DNA from: Gonocerus acuteangulatus
Lineage: Eukaryota; Arthropoda; Insecta; Hemiptera; Coreidae
Direction: 5' to 3'
Assembly (NCBI GenBank): GCA_946811695.1
Contig: OX328123.1
Span: 150,857,577-150,921,576 of the forward strand
Length of the DNA stretch: 64,000 nucleotides
Of this stretch, positions 12,311 through 24,189 are shown in pieces; the stretch's first letter is position 1, and each line of letters starts with the position of its first letter. Made by a program: the position numbers and the translations under genes. Under the pieces are notes generated by a model, which ran no database searches, was not told the origin of the DNA, and worked only from the letters and a program-made list of their open reading frames with translations.

Positions 12311-12588
12311 ATGATTGATTTGTGAGACGGCTTCTCTCTCCAGCGGTGTTCTTCCTCTCCTTTCTGCAATATTTCGTCGGGTTCATCTCCGACTTCTTCG
12401 GAGATTGGCCCGCATAGTCTACGAAGCAGGGCTATAAAGGAGGGAAATTCCGGGAAAAAATCATTCCCTTGACAACCAACGAGGATGACACATAGCAACC
12501 TGAAGAAGTCGGAGATGAACCCGACGAAATATTGCAGAAAGGAGAGGAAGAACACCGCTGGAGAGAGAAGCCGTCTCACAAATCAATC

Positions 12589-12590
<2 letters not shown>
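12311..12590. mobile_element. Inverted repeat (2 x 89 bp) carrying a hammerhead-like motif
   Basis: 12311-12399 and 12502-12590 are reverse complements over 89 bp, separated by a 102-bp spacer. The right arm plus one preceding base contains the CTGANGA...GAAA motif at 12500-12529. The left arm has the same hairpin, but its first core reads CCGAAGA. Related, less complete copies are at 50823-51180 and 63458-63600. Inverted terminal copies are typical of Penelope-like elements, but no reverse transcriptase is present, so the class is inferred. Confidence 0.65.
12500..12529 (+). ncRNA. Hammerhead-like motif, site 1
   Basis: CTGAAGA (12500-12506), one unpaired A, stem GTCGG (12508-12512) pairing with CCGAC (12521-12525) around loop AGATGAAC, then GAAA (12526-12529). 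CTGANGA and GAAA are the two conserved core strands of hammerhead ribozymes. Canonical hammerheads have no base between CTGANGA and stem II, and stems I and III are not evident here, so activity is not claimed. Confidence 0.5.

Positions 12591-12655
<65 letters not shown>
12591..12655. repeat. (TA)n microsatellite
   Basis: TA run abutting the right arm of the 12311-12590 inverted repeat. Confidence 0.95.
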
Positions 12656-12659
<4 letters not shown>

Positions 12660-14232
12660 TATAAATATATTATGCAATATTTAAATAATTTAAAAGGAAT
12701 GAAATTGCAGTCGAATATATTTTAGTCAGGGGATATGTATGACTCGTAAAGGACCATCTAGTTTTCTGTTTAGGTGGATTGGTGGGTAAAAAACTACTAA
12801 GAGATCCTAACAACAATTTAAATTAGGATGCAGGCTATTTATCTCCGAAATGTAAGGGACGGATCGTTAGGTACAAGATGCAGACTGGAACAGAAGAGGA
12901 TGTTTTAGACAATTAAGGTCCGTTTTATTTGGGTAATTGGAGCGATAAGTCACTCTAGGCAGGACACACATCGTCCGTAGGCTACCCCCTAACTGCAGAA
13001 GGAGTTAGGCTAGTCCAGAGCTTGAACAATCACAACGGCTCGGAGATGCTCATTTAATTAGCCATTTAGTGAGAGAGTAAATTACGTTCAGTCTTAGAGC
13101 AGCTTTAATTAAATGAAGCAGGATTACTGTGCGCAGGTGGCTTTGGGACCTTCGCGAAGTGGCGCGCCTTCTATATGAGACAATTACAGCAGACCTCTTG
13201 TGAAATGTCGCATTTCGGTATCTTGCAAGGACGTTTAATTAGTAAAGTAATATTATTAGAGTATTAACAGGGGATAAAAGGCTCGGTTGTGACCTGGTTC
13301 TCGAACAGAACTACTCGGCTTTGGGGGCTTTAATCTTACATAATATACACCTACTTAGAGATTAATTACACCAGAGTCGGGGAACTGAGAACACCACTTA
13401 GCTTAAGGCACGCCTGTAGACGTCAATTTAGTCGTTTGAAAGGGATGGGCTTATGCGGGAGATCATCTTAACCCACAATGTAGTACTATCACCAAAAATA
13501 TTGTTAATGCCTTGTGATGTCAGGAAATCTACGAGTAAGGCCAGTTTTCAGCCAGGCTGGTCAGTGCGAACAGATATTTATGCCCACGGTAGTTCGCCAG
13601 GCCTAGTTTCGGCCTAAGCACAGTGTGTCTATATTATACGAGGTTTTAGAGCCGATTTTTACCCTCTCATAACATTGAACCAGTTAAAGATAAACTTATG
13701 AATTTTAAATTTTACACACGTATTATACTTATAGATGTGAGTACACGATCATAGTTCGATAATTCTACATCGAATAGTTTCTAAGATATAGGCGATGGAA
13801 AATGGGATTTCTTGGGACTCACTCACTCACTCATTAAAATTATCAGGCGCTTCCCAAAAAGCTAGAGACTTGAAATTTGCAGGATGATAGAAATTAGGGT
13901 GTTATTAATGGCAAAAATCGAAAAATCCTGAAAAGTTTGTCTCCGATTCCAGGAATGGGGTGGGGGAGAGCCAGTTTTGTAGTTGTTGTTCCTTCGGAAA
14001 CCATTATTCTATCCGAAACCCATCATGCGGGGTATCAAATGAATCGTCTCGGTATGGAGAACCTATATTTGATGTTTTAAGAAACATTTAGAAGCATCTT
14101 AACATTTTTGTATACATGGATATTATTTACCTATGTACCTATAACAATAAGGCGACATTAGTTAGACATGAAATTAATGTCAGACAAGGGCACAAGGGCA
14201 TTTCTAAATAATGGTCAGACTAGAAGGCATTA
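12656..14232. other. No gene seen
   Basis: Mostly unique-looking sequence. 13810-14000 has a (CACT)n-like patch followed by text resembling a dispersed non-coding repeat, but I could not match it inside the window. Confidence 0.45.
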
Positions 14233-14338
14233 TCTATATAAATAAAAATCAGTTTGTCTGCTTGTCTGTTTGTTCTTTATACAAATCCACACCATGTGAC
14301 CGATTTTGACCAAACTTGGCACAAATGTAGGTCTTGGT

Positions 14339-15022
14339 GGAGATGGAGATAGTTAGCCGTTGCAGAGATACGCAGACAAGGTATAGTTGGGATTCGGCTA
14401 GGAGATGGAGATAGTTAGCCGTTGCAGAGATACGCAGACAAGGTATAGTTGGGATTCGGCTAGGAGATGGAGATAGTTAGCCGTTGCAGAGATACGCAGA
14501 CAAGGTATAGTTGGGATTCGGCTAGGAGATGGAGATAGTTAGCCGTTGCAGAGATACGCAGACAAGGTATAGTTGGGATTCGGCTAGGAGATGGAGATAG
14601 TTAGCCGTTGCAGAGATACGCAGACAAGGTATAGTTGGGATTCGGCTAGGAGATGGAGATAGTTAGCCGTTGCAGAGATACGCAGACAAGGTATAGTTGG
14701 GATTCGGCTAGGAGATGGAGATAGTTAGCCGTTGCAGAGATACGCAGACAAGGTATAGTTGGGATTCGGCTAGGAGATGGAGATAGTTAGCCGTTGCAGA
14801 GATACGCAGACAAGGTATAGTTGGGATTCGGCTAGGAGATGGAGATAGTTAGCCGTTGCAGAGATACGCAGACAAGGTATAGTTGGGATTCGGCTAGGAG
14901 ATGGAGATAGTTAGCCGTTGCAGAGATACGCAGACAAGGTATAGTTGGGATTCGGCTAGGAGATGGAGATAGTTAGCCGTTGCAGAGATACGCAGACAAG
15001 GTATAGTTGGGATTCGGCTAGG
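14339..15022. repeat. Tandem array, 11 x 62 bp, near-identical
   Basis: AGATGGAGATAGTTAGCCGT starts at 14341 and every 62 bp to 14961. I see no differences between copies, implying very recent amplification or strong homogenisation. A single diverged unit of the same kind is at about 62008-62070. Confidence 0.95.
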
Positions 15023-15066
15023 AGAAAAAAACGTCAGACTTTCAGGAAGAAATCTTTATTTGGACG

Positions 15067-15096
15067 TTTCGGCTGCACATTGGCAGCCTTCTTCAG
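15067..15096 (-). ncRNA. Hammerhead-like motif, site 2 (left arm)
   Basis: Read on the minus strand: CTGAAGA, extra A, GGCTGC pairing with GCAGCC across a 6-base loop, then GAAA. The following sequence can form stem III: ACGTC after GAA pairs with GACGT about 35 bases on, putting a GTT next to the expected cleavage position. Stem I is not obvious. Confidence 0.55.
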
Positions 15097-15216
15097 CACT
15101 AGAAAATGCCTAGGGGGGAGGGAGGAAGACCTCGAGGACACTTAGGTAACCACGGTTGGACGTATGATAGTTGTTCTCGAGGTCTTCCTCCCTCCCCCCC
15201 TAGGCATTTTCTAGTG

Positions 15217-15246
15217 CTGAAGAAGGCTGCCAATGTGCAGCCGAAA
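15217..15246 (+). ncRNA. Hammerhead-like motif, site 3 (right arm)
   Basis: Inverted copy of site 2. CTGAAGA at 15217-15223, extra A, GGCTGC (15225-15230) with GCAGCC (15237-15242), GAAA 15243-15246. ACGTC pairs with GACGT near 15278-15282, followed by A, giving a GTA at the position where hammerheads cleave. The stem I strands next to the core do not pair well. Confidence 0.55.
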
Positions 15247-15699
15247 CGTCCAAATACAGATTTCTTCCTGAAAGTCTGACGTATTTTTCTCCTAGCCCAA
15301 TCCCAACTATACCTTGTCTGCGAATGTAGGTCTTGGTACGATGTCATAGGCAAGGTCAAAATTGCATACCAGTTGCTTGTGTTTCTGTTTGTTCCTTATA
15401 CACATCTGCACAGTTTGGCCGATTTTGACCAAACATCGTACACAGGTAGGTCTTGATCCGGGGAGTGCCATAGGCCAGATGTAAGTCATCTAGGACTCAC
15501 AGTTGGGAGGTCACGGGTTCCAAACTTTGAACCCGAACAGTTACACATTTGCGTTATTAGATTTTAATATGACTTATTTGGTTTCTAATGTATTTTTTCC
15601 TTTCTAGGTGCAGATAGTACATGTAGCTTGGAACGCCGGGTAAAGCTAGTAATGTTATAAAAAATAAAATACCGACACAATAAAAAGTAGATAGAATAG

Positions 15700-16300
15700 G
15701 AAAACATAGTTTACGTCCCCACGTCATCTTCAAGCCAAAAATCGACCAAAATTCACTTTCAAAAAGTAATGATATCCCCCAAATAATTTAATGTTGAAAA
15801 AAAAGAGGCCAAGTTCCAGGCCTCTTCCAAAAACAGTATGCCTATGAAAGTTATGATATCACAAGTTTTAGGCTCTTAATACCTTCTCAAGAACCTAATA
15901 ATACTCTTTCACTCAATTGTGCAACTTGGCTAATTTTCGTTAACTTAAATACGGCCGTGGCCACTTACATAGAGTTCATCCAAACCAGTTCTTTTTAAGT
16001 CATCAAAGAGCTTATAATAATCCTGAATCGTTACCATCATGCCTGAATATTTAAACGCCAGATATTTAAAAATAAATCCGATCCTTATAGTGGCCACCAT
16101 TTAACGAAACTGGCTAAGTTGGAATTGCTCAAATAAGTGAAGGGGTATTGTTAGGTTCTTGACAAGATATTAAGAACCTAAAAATTGGCCCAATACCCTG
16201 ATATAACTTTCATAGTCATACTGTTTTTGGGAGGGGCCTGAAAATTGGCCTCTTTTTTTCAACGTTAGTTTTTCGGAGGGATTTATTTTACCTACGGTTT
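15700..16300. mobile_element. Fold-back repeat, arms ~200 bp, truncated by gap
   Basis: About 15770-15970 is a diverged reverse complement of about 16080-16290. Shared words are TTGAAAAAAAGAGGCC, AAAAACAGTATG and AAGAACCTAA. The right arm runs into the N gap. No coding frame. Confidence 0.7.
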
Positions 16301-16500
16301 NNNNNNNNNNNNNNNNNNNNNNNNNNNNNNNNNNNNNNNNNNNNNNNNNNNNNNNNNNNNNNNNNNNNNNNNNNNNNNNNNNNNNNNNNNNNNNNNNNNN
16401 NNNNNNNNNNNNNNNNNNNNNNNNNNNNNNNNNNNNNNNNNNNNNNNNNNNNNNNNNNNNNNNNNNNNNNNNNNNNNNNNNNNNNNNNNNNNNNNNNNNN
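16301..16500. other. Assembly gap (200 N)
   Basis: Run of exactly 200 N, probably a fixed-size scaffold gap of unknown true length. Confidence 1.
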
Positions 16501-16712
16501 ACTTTAAATTGATGGGTCCCATTAAAAGTGTATTTTAAGGTTCAGTTGCCTTCCTTGATTTAATATCCTTCGGCAGAAGTCAGAAAAAGTTATGCTTATA
16601 AACCGTTCAAACATGAATTTTGTTGAAACCATGGGTATCATTTAAGGTAAGTGGCTTTATTTAATTAATTTTCACTAATCTGATTTAAAAGAAGTTGAAG
16701 TACAATAGAAAA

Positions 16713-16715
<3 letters not shown>
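16501..16715. other. No feature seen
   Basis: AT-rich sequence between the gap and a TA tract. Confidence 0.5.
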
Positions 16716-16784
<69 letters not shown>

Positions 16785-16786
16785 GA
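16716..16786. repeat. (TA)n microsatellite
   Basis: TA run at the presumed 5' side of the second Helitron. Confidence 0.95.
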
Positions 16787-16789
16787 TAC

Positions 16790-17401
16790 AAGTAGGTAGC
16801 CGTCGAGTAGGTAGGTCGTGTAAGTTTGTTCCTTATACAAATCCACACAATTTCGCCGATTTTGACTAAACCAGGCAAACGGGTAGGTCTTGATAAGGGG
16901 AGTGCCATAGGCTGGGTAAAACACGTCTACCAGCTATCTGTCTTTATATTTGTTCCTTATACAAATCCACACAGTTTGACCGATTTTGACCAAAGTTAGC
17001 ACACATGTAGGTCTTGATCCAGGGAGTGTCATAGGCTAGGTGAAAAACTTCTAGGACTCATAGTTCAGAGGTCACGAGTTCGGAACTGTTACTGATTTGC
17101 GTTATTAGATTTTAGAATGAAAATTCACAATATTTTTCGATTAAGTAAGAAAAATAATTTTTTTAGGCAAATAAATAGTAATAAGTTCTAATCAATGTAT
17201 CTTCTTAGTTTTTAAAATACTTCCGTAATGATTTACAGGTGCCTGATCATTAAAATGTAATCTCTTACTAAATTAGCCCCCTCCCCCCAGAAATGTTTGT
17301 CTAGAGCCGCCTATGTTAATATTGCTTATTTGTTTCTAATTTATTTCTGCTAATCTAGATGCAGAAGGTATGTGTAGGATGGCACGCCAGGTAACAGCTA
17401 G
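16790..17401 (+). mobile_element. Non-autonomous Helitron, copy 2
   Basis: Shares TTGTTCCTTATACAAATCCA, CCGATTTTGACCAAA and TAGGTCTTGATCC...GGAGTG with the Helitron at 14233, here with an internal duplication (16829 and 16948). It ends CTAG (17398-17401) followed by T, preceded by GGCACGCCAGGTAACAG. The 5' terminus is lost in the TA tract. A MITE piece sits at 17119-17315. Confidence 0.65.
17119..17315 (-). mobile_element. Fragment of hAT-like MITE inside Helitron copy 2
   Basis: Inverted relative to, and homologous with, 22731-22974. Shared words are AAATGTTTGTCTAGAGCCGC at the end and GAAAATTCACAATATT at the start. Comparison with the other Helitron shows the surrounding sequence (GTTATTAGATTTTA...TTATTTG) continuing on each side. 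Confidence 0.65.

Positions 17402-18296
<895 letters not shown>

Positions 18297-18384
<88 letters not shown>
18297..18384. repeat. (TA)n microsatellite
   Basis: TA tract directly bordering the left terminus of the pogo-like composite. Confidence 0.95.
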
Positions 18385-18385
<1 letters not shown>

Positions 18386-20621
18386 GGGAAGGTGTTGTAT
18401 CTTTGACCACCGAGGCTGTGGCGGCATGCAGCAACATTTTATAAATTTTGGTGTAATTAGTGTTTAGCTCCTTCACTAGAGGGCTTGTGTAGCCTACTTT
18501 GGATTATTCGAGTCAAAGAGGATTCTTGCAAAAAATACTTATCCATTTCTATCATAAAAATGTAAGTTATTTATTGATGACGTTTTGCCTTATCATATTT
18601 TTTGTATTATGTCTTTTTAGATGGAAATCATTTGACAACGTAGCTATTACTATAAGAAACATGGTGTAGCTTCTGAAATTGATTTATCTTAACCCTAAAA
18701 TTTTTAGCATGCTTTTTAATTTGAACTACCAGGTTGTTGTACCTCTGACCACGACTAGTTGTTGTACCTTTGACCAGGTCAAAGGTACAACACACCTGAG
18801 TAATTTTTACATAATTCAACTTTTATGTTCTTGTGCTACAATTTTTTTTAAAAAAAATAATATTGGTTTCTTCAATTGTTGAAAGAATTTAAAAAAATAA
18901 ATAAATTAAATAAGTTCAAACTGACTTTATTAATCCTCAGTGTAGCAGTTCGAACCTATTGCCCCTTATCTTTCCACTTGACGTTGTAAGGCCTCATCGA
19001 AAAGCGGAGGCAAGGAAAATTTCAAATAAGGGCCAGCCTAAAGTGAAACCTCGTGTCCTGACAGATATTCCTGAAAAGCTAATTATTGAAGGTGAAAAAA
19101 AAAACACGAAACACCACCCTAAACGTAAGACACCACATACAAATAAACCCCTTCCTAAAAAAGTGGTAAATAAAAAGGAAATTATTCTAATGACAGTTCA
19201 GATTCTGATACTGACACGGAAATTTCTACAGGAGAAAGTGATGTTGATCTGTCTGATAAATCTCGTGAGTTAAGTCGATAACCAGCAACAATTTTAAAAA
19301 TATGATTTGGAAAAAGGAAATTTTATACTTGTTAAAAATAAAAGTAAATGTCCAATGTTTAAGATCAAATATTTGAAAAAAACAAACTTTAAGTTATAAG
19401 TTTACGAGAGAACATGAAAATTTGTATGATATTGATGTTAAAGACATTGTGGCTAAACTTCCATACCCTACTATTGCTAGTGGGTCTGCTTGACAGTTAA
19501 AACGTTTATCGATTTGACTATATATAAAACGTTTATTGATATATATATATATATATATATATAGGGGAAGGTGTTGTACCTTTGACCACGTTGCAAAATT
19601 GAATTTTTTTTAGCTTGAATATTAAGGCTAAATTCATTTTTTTTATTTCATTGTAATTAGTATTCTATTGCTTATAATATTTAATTTTTTCAAGGTTCTA
19701 GCTTTACATTTAATATTTTTTATTAATATTGTCAACACATGTACACCTACATGTTGTACCTTTGACCACGGTGTGTTGTACCTCTGACCACGTAAAAACA
19801 ATACAGCAGTCCAGAAAAAAAATTGTATTCAGTAATATTGTAATTAATTGTAAGTTTAATAAATACAGGACAAGGATGTGAGCATAATAAAAAAAAACTA
19901 TTATTGGTATTATGTTATGCTTAATATGCTGAAAAATCCAGTCAAATCGATAAACCTTTTAACTGTCAAGCAGATCCACTAGCAATAGTAGGGTATGGAA
20001 GTTTAGCCACAATGTCTTCAACATCAATATCATAGAAATTTTCATCTTCTCTCGTAAACCTGTCACTTAAAGTTTGTTTTTTCAAATATTGGATCTTAAA
20101 CATTGGACATTTAATACCACAGATATCTACGACTAAATATGTAATAGTAATATTATTTTTTTTTTTTAAATTTGTAGCAGAACATAAAAGTTGAATTATA
20201 AAAAAATGCTCAGGTGTGTTGTACCTTTGACCTAGTCAAAGGAACAACAACTAGTCGTCGTCAGAAGTACAACACCCCGGTAGTGAAAATTAAAAAGTAT
20301 GCTAAAAATTTTAGGGTTAAGATAAATCAATTTCAGAGGCTACACCATGTTTCTTATTGTAATAGCTACTTTGTCAAATGATTTCCATCTAAAAAGACAT
20401 AATCCAAAAAATATTATGAGGCAAAACGTCATCAATGAATAACTTACATTTTTATGATAGAAATGGATAAGTATTAATTGCAAGAATCCTCTTTGACTTG
20501 AATAATCCAAAGTAGGTTACACAAGCCTTCCAGTGAAGGAGCTAAACACTAATTACACCAAAATTTATAAAATGTTGCTACATGCCGCCACAGCCTCGGT
20601 GGTCAAAGGTACAACACCTTC

Positions 20622-20623
<2 letters not shown>
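18386..20623. mobile_element. pogo-like DNA transposon composite with ~500-bp inverted arms
   Basis: The left end is GGGAAGGTGTTGTATCTTTG and the right end is its complement (20604-20623). Both ends abut TA tracts, matching the TA target of Tc1/mariner/pogo elements. About 18386-18900 and 20150-20623 are long diverged reverse complements, and so are 19340-19510 and 19955-20110. A third terminus GGGGAAGGTGTTGTACCTTT at 19562 follows an internal TA run, suggesting nested or rearranged copies. Subterminal GTTGTACCTTTGACCACG repeats occur at 18735, 18760, 19752 and 20218. Transposase fragments are inside. Confidence 0.75.
18955..19500 (+). pseudogene. pogo/Tigger-type transposase C-terminal relic
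   Basis: The frame from 18959 reads PLDVVRPHRKAEARK, then SNKGQPKVKPRVLTDIPEK. This resembles the basic region followed by an S-x-x-LTDTPEK-like motif found after the DDE domain in pogo/Tigger/jerky-type transposases. A frame change near 19190 leads to an acidic SDTDTEISTGESDVDLSDK stretch, and 19450-19490 encodes DIVAKLPYPTIASGSA. The latter resembles the final conserved tail of these transposases (DIV-KLP-P) and is also present, inverted, at 19960-20030. The catalytic DDE part is missing and several frames are broken, so it is non-functional. Identification is from motif memory only; moderate confidence. Confidence 0.55.

Positions 20624-20624
<1 letters not shown>

Positions 20625-20656
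<32 letters not shown>
20625..20656. repeat. (TA)n microsatellite
   Basis: TA tract bordering the right terminus of the pogo-like composite. Confidence 0.9.
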
Positions 20657-20659
<3 letters not shown>

Positions 20660-21507
20660 ATAATTTTACACATTTTGGAGAAATTCATGTTTAGTAATCT
20701 GGTTGAAATTTCGGTGAATCTAAAGGCAACATTAAGGAAATATGTTTCCCCCGAAGATAAGAAAAGGAAGTCTAGAAATCATGGATTATGGAATAAGCCG
20801 GAAGTGATTGGATCCAGGGGCTTCAATGGATCGAGACGCGGAATCAAGTTGAATTATCAGTCACAGCAAATCTCGATTCCCGAGGCGATGAATCGATTAT
20901 CAGAGGTCGATACCTTTATCTCTTCGAGTCCTCTTTGGGTTTCGGAATGCTTTCTATTTCCAGAAGACCTGTACGTCACCTTCTCAAAGGCTATTAACTT
21001 TTTATTGGCTGTAATATAAAACATCTCAAGAGGAAGAAGGATTTGCTCTTTAAACAGCGGAGGGCTCGGCTAACCTTCAAGTCGAGCGGAAAACCGATAC
21101 CGGGAGAATCAAGAGAAATTCCAAATGTGATTGCTCTGCTTAAATGAAGTTAGCATTGGAAGAAACGCTATCCCGAAGGTAGGGATCACGTACAAATTGC
21201 TTCTGCTTTCTAGAAATTCTTATTGAATTTCTTGGATGAACTTGCGCACTTCTTTTAATTCATGTCAAACGTCACGGCTTGGCCTAATACTTCCTATCTC
21301 TCAGGTGTTTTCGTTTTACTTTCCTTCCTGTAATTGAAGCCTATCAGAAATGCACTAAATATTGTAGGATCGACGTACTCAACAAAGGTAAGGTAAGGGT
21401 TATTCTACGAAGAATAGGATCATTAAAGAGAAGTTTTAAAAACGCACGATGGGCATAAAAGTGCCTTTAGAAAACTCTTGAAGGGAATAACGAGCAACCA
21501 CAAGACA

Positions 21508-21509
<2 letters not shown>
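20657..21509. other. No gene supported
   Basis: One open frame continues from the transposon end through the TA tract to 21019. Its composition and origin do not suggest a gene. Otherwise unique-looking. Confidence 0.5.

Positions 21510-21573
<64 letters not shown>
21510..21573. repeat. (TA)n microsatellite
   Basis: TA run followed by a short GA-rich patch. Confidence 0.95.
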
Positions 21574-21578
<5 letters not shown>

Positions 21579-22359
21579 AGAGAGTGAGAGAGAGATTAAG
21601 ACATCAATGTCCAACACTTATAGATGACATTAATAAGGTTAGGTCAGGAATTTCAGGGCACGATGACCATATTAAACGATTTCGGTTCCAGTCAGAAACA
21701 TTTCATTCAGGAATGGATAAATACTTGGTTTCAGGACCGCATGGCTAAAAAGTACAAGACTTCATTAACAATGTTGCATCCTGCTCTTGAATTGCCAAGA
21801 TAAAAAAAAATACAAAATGAAGTAAGTATGAAAAGAAACGTAAAATGCCAGAACTAAACTGAATAGCATCAGTTTCAAAACTGCAAAAAAATCCTAATAA
21901 TTCTAAGAGATAACAATATTCAAAAAGAAAGTCCTGGGACGGGTCCCAGAAATTTAAGTTGAGTTAGTTCAAGTTGTGGTCACCCCCCCCCCCCCCCAAG
22001 GAGTTTTAATAATTAGAAACAGTAAATTAAGGACGAGGGGGGGGGCGCACATTATTGTCAGGAACTGAGGAGTTAATAAATTTCTTTACCTCCAGCGGGA
22101 GATCATCTCAACCCCTTCTGAGTTCTTCAATAGGAATAGCTCCGACTTTTTTCAAGGAAGGATATACATTTTAGTCTATTTCTTTTCAGGATTAACACAC
22201 GTTTTTTCACAGATATTAGTCAGGGTATGGACAGATTATCAAAAAACATTTTATATTGATGGTATTCAAATTTATGTGTACGCATTCACAGATTCGTTCT
22301 ATAGATAGAATTTCTGTGTCAGTCGAGGACAGATCTGTCAATTTCGTTAATAATAATGA
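21574..22359. other. No gene seen; poly-C and poly-G runs
   Basis: Includes a C run near 21982-21998 and a G run near 22037. Nothing recognised. Confidence 0.5.
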
Positions 22360-22404
22360 TTCGCGGCGCTAATAGCCAACTAGTTGATGCGCCGTTAAAA
22401 AAAA
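22360..22404 (+). mobile_element. 5'-truncated tail of the 5S-derived SINE family
   Basis: GCGGCGCTAATAGCC...GTTGATGCGCCGTTAAA plus A run matches the shared tail of copies at 7457 and 42052. The 5S-like part is absent. Confidence 0.6.
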
Positions 22405-22730
22405 AAATAATGATTCGTTTTTATTGTGTAAGGCAGGTCTGAATATTATTTTAGGTTTCTCCAGTGTATACAGCATTACAAGAGGGGGTTTGGTAAACAC
22501 AGTGGTTGGTTCGTTCAAAAGGGATGGTATCTTTGAGATTAGAGTAGGTGGTGGTTTTTAGTTTGTTAGTGGTTTCCAAACCATAATTTAGGGATAAGTA
22601 GGCTTTTTTTTATGTTCTTCGTTAATTTTCAGTTAGTAAATATACATTAAACGGTTTCATTAACATTTGTTACTGGAAGCAAGAGAAGAATTGGTAGGAG
22701 TTGAGTTCCATCCATTTGATATTTTACACA

Positions 22731-22974
22731 CATAGGCGGCTCTAGACAAACATTTCTGGGGGGGGGGCTAATTTTGTATGGGTTTACCGCCGTGCCTGGG
22801 GGTGTAGAATCATATATTTATAACCAGGCACCTGTAAGAAGGTATTTGATAAGCTAATAATATACATTAATTACTATTAATTTGACTAAACAATTTATTT
22901 CTCTAACTTAACCGAAGAATATTGTGAATTTTCATTTGAGGGGGCCAACCCTCATCTCCCTTAAGCCACCACTG
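22731..22974 (+). mobile_element. hAT-like MITE
   Basis: Termini CATAGGCGGCTCTAGAC and, reverse-complemented, CAGTGGTGGCTTAAGG fit the CA-GTGGCGGCT style of hAT ends. The flanking 8-mers TTTACACA and GTTATACA agree at 6 of 8 positions, a decayed TSD. Another fragment lies in the Helitron at 17119-17315. Confidence 0.6.
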
Positions 22975-23059
22975 GTTATACAAAGGTATTAATGAGGCTG
23001 GAGGTAATTGGTTACATGTCAACGTGTCGGTGGCTCTGTTTATATTTCTAGCTTGGAAG

Positions 23060-24009
23060 GATACGTGGGATAAGAAGAGGCAAGAAACCTACCCATTTCC
23101 GTAGAGATTTTATAGCTTGGAAGGATACGTGGGATAAGAAGAAGAGGCAAGAAACCTACCCATTTCCGTAGAGATTTTATAGCTTGAGAGGATACGTGGG
23201 ATAAGAAGAGGCAAGAAACCTACCCATTTCCGTAGAGATTTTATAGCTTGGGAGGATACGTGGGATAAGAAGAGGCAAGAAACCTACCCATTTCCGTAGA
23301 GTTTTATAGTTTGGAAGGATACGTGGGATAAGAAGAGGCAAGAAACCTACCCATTTCCGTAGAGATTTTATAGCTTGGAAGGATACGTGGGATAAGAAGA
23401 GGCAAGAAACCTACCCATTTCCGTAGATATTTTACAGCTTGGAAAGATACGTGGGATAAGAAGAGGCAAGAAACCTACCCATTTCCGTAGAGATTTTATA
23501 GTTTGGAAGGATACGTGGGATAAGAAGAGGCAAGAAACCTACCCATTTCCGTAGAGATTTTATAGCTTGGAAGGATACGTGGGATAAGAAGAGGCAAGAA
23601 ACCTACCCATTTCCGTAGAGATTTTATAGTTTGGAAGGATACGTGGGATAAGAAGAGGCAAGAAACCTACCCATTTCCGTAGAGATTTTATAGTTTGGAA
23701 GGATACGTGGGATAAGAAGAGGCAAGAAACCTACCCATTTCCGTAGATATTTTACAGCTTGGAAAGATACGTGGAATAAGAAGAGGCAAGAAACCTACCC
23801 ATTTCCGTAGAGATTTTATAGTTTGGAAGGATACGTGGGATAAGAAGAGGCAAGAAACCTACCCATTTCCGTAGAGATTTTATAGTTTGGAAGGATACGT
23901 GGGATAAGAAGTGGCAAGAAACCTACCCATTTCCGTAGAGATTTTATAGTTTGGAAGGATACGTGGGATAAGAAGAGGCAAGAAACCTACCCATTTCCGT
24001 AGAGATTTC
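23060..24009. repeat. Tandem array, ~15 x 64 bp
   Basis: The unit begins GATACGTGGGATAAGAAGAG and contains GAAACCTACCCATTTCCGTA. Starts run from 23060 every 64 bp (one 67, one 63) to 23958. Variants GAGAT/GATAT and TTTATAG/TTTACAG recur in a pattern suggesting multi-unit duplications (units at 23446 and 23766 share the same changes). Confidence 0.95.
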
Positions 24010-24189
24010 ATCCTCCAGTTCGTTGTTTGGAGATTGGTATTTTTAAGAAAGACCAATCTTAGGTATAAGCAAAGGAAAAAATAAAAGACCAGAGTGATAA
24101 ACGTTCAGGTAAGATGGAAGGTGCTTAAGTATTGATCTAAAAGCCCGAAAACCTCGCGTGGGTTTGTTTCGAATTCTCTGCGACATCCA

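Larger units (their letters stand above)
14339..15322. mobile_element. 984-bp insertion: tandem array plus hammerhead-like inverted repeat
   Basis: Flanked by a perfect 15-bp direct repeat AATGTAGGTCTTGGT (14324-14338 and 15323-15337), a TSD inside the Helitron. The insertion starts with eleven 62-bp units and ends with an inverted copy of the last unit's end, so its final bases are the reverse complement of CGCAGACAAGGTATAG. Arms 14991-15136 and 15176-15322 form the inverted repeat. Both arms carry the hammerhead-like motif. Homologous to 62015-62515. Penelope-like or another hammerhead-bearing retroelement is the best guess. Confidence 0.75.
14233..15649 (+). mobile_element. Non-autonomous Helitron, copy 1
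   Basis: The 5' end is TC preceded by A (TCTATATAAATAAAAATCAG at 14233). The 3' end is CTAG at 15646-15649 followed by host T, preceded by the GC-rich ACGCCGGGTAAAG. This is the A|TC...CTRR|T pattern of Helitrons, which move by rolling-circle replication. The sequence after the 5' end (TTGTTCTTTATACAAATCCA, then CCGATTTTGACCAAACTTGG) recurs in the second Helitron at 16790-17401. No Rep/helicase frame. The interior is split by the 984-bp insertion at 14339-15322. Confidence 0.75.

Noticed and set aside
12132..12579. 84- and 95-codon minus-strand frames around 12.1-12.6 kb
   Set aside because: They read through the inverted repeat arms of a mobile element and match nothing.
20582..21019. 145-codon open frame from the pogo-like end through a TA tract
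   Set aside because: Starts in a transposon terminus, includes a Tyr-Ile run from (TA)n, and the remainder shows no domain or coding support.
23060..24009. CRISPR array
   Set aside because: Units are contiguous and near-identical over the full 64 bp with no variable spacers; eukaryotic minisatellite.
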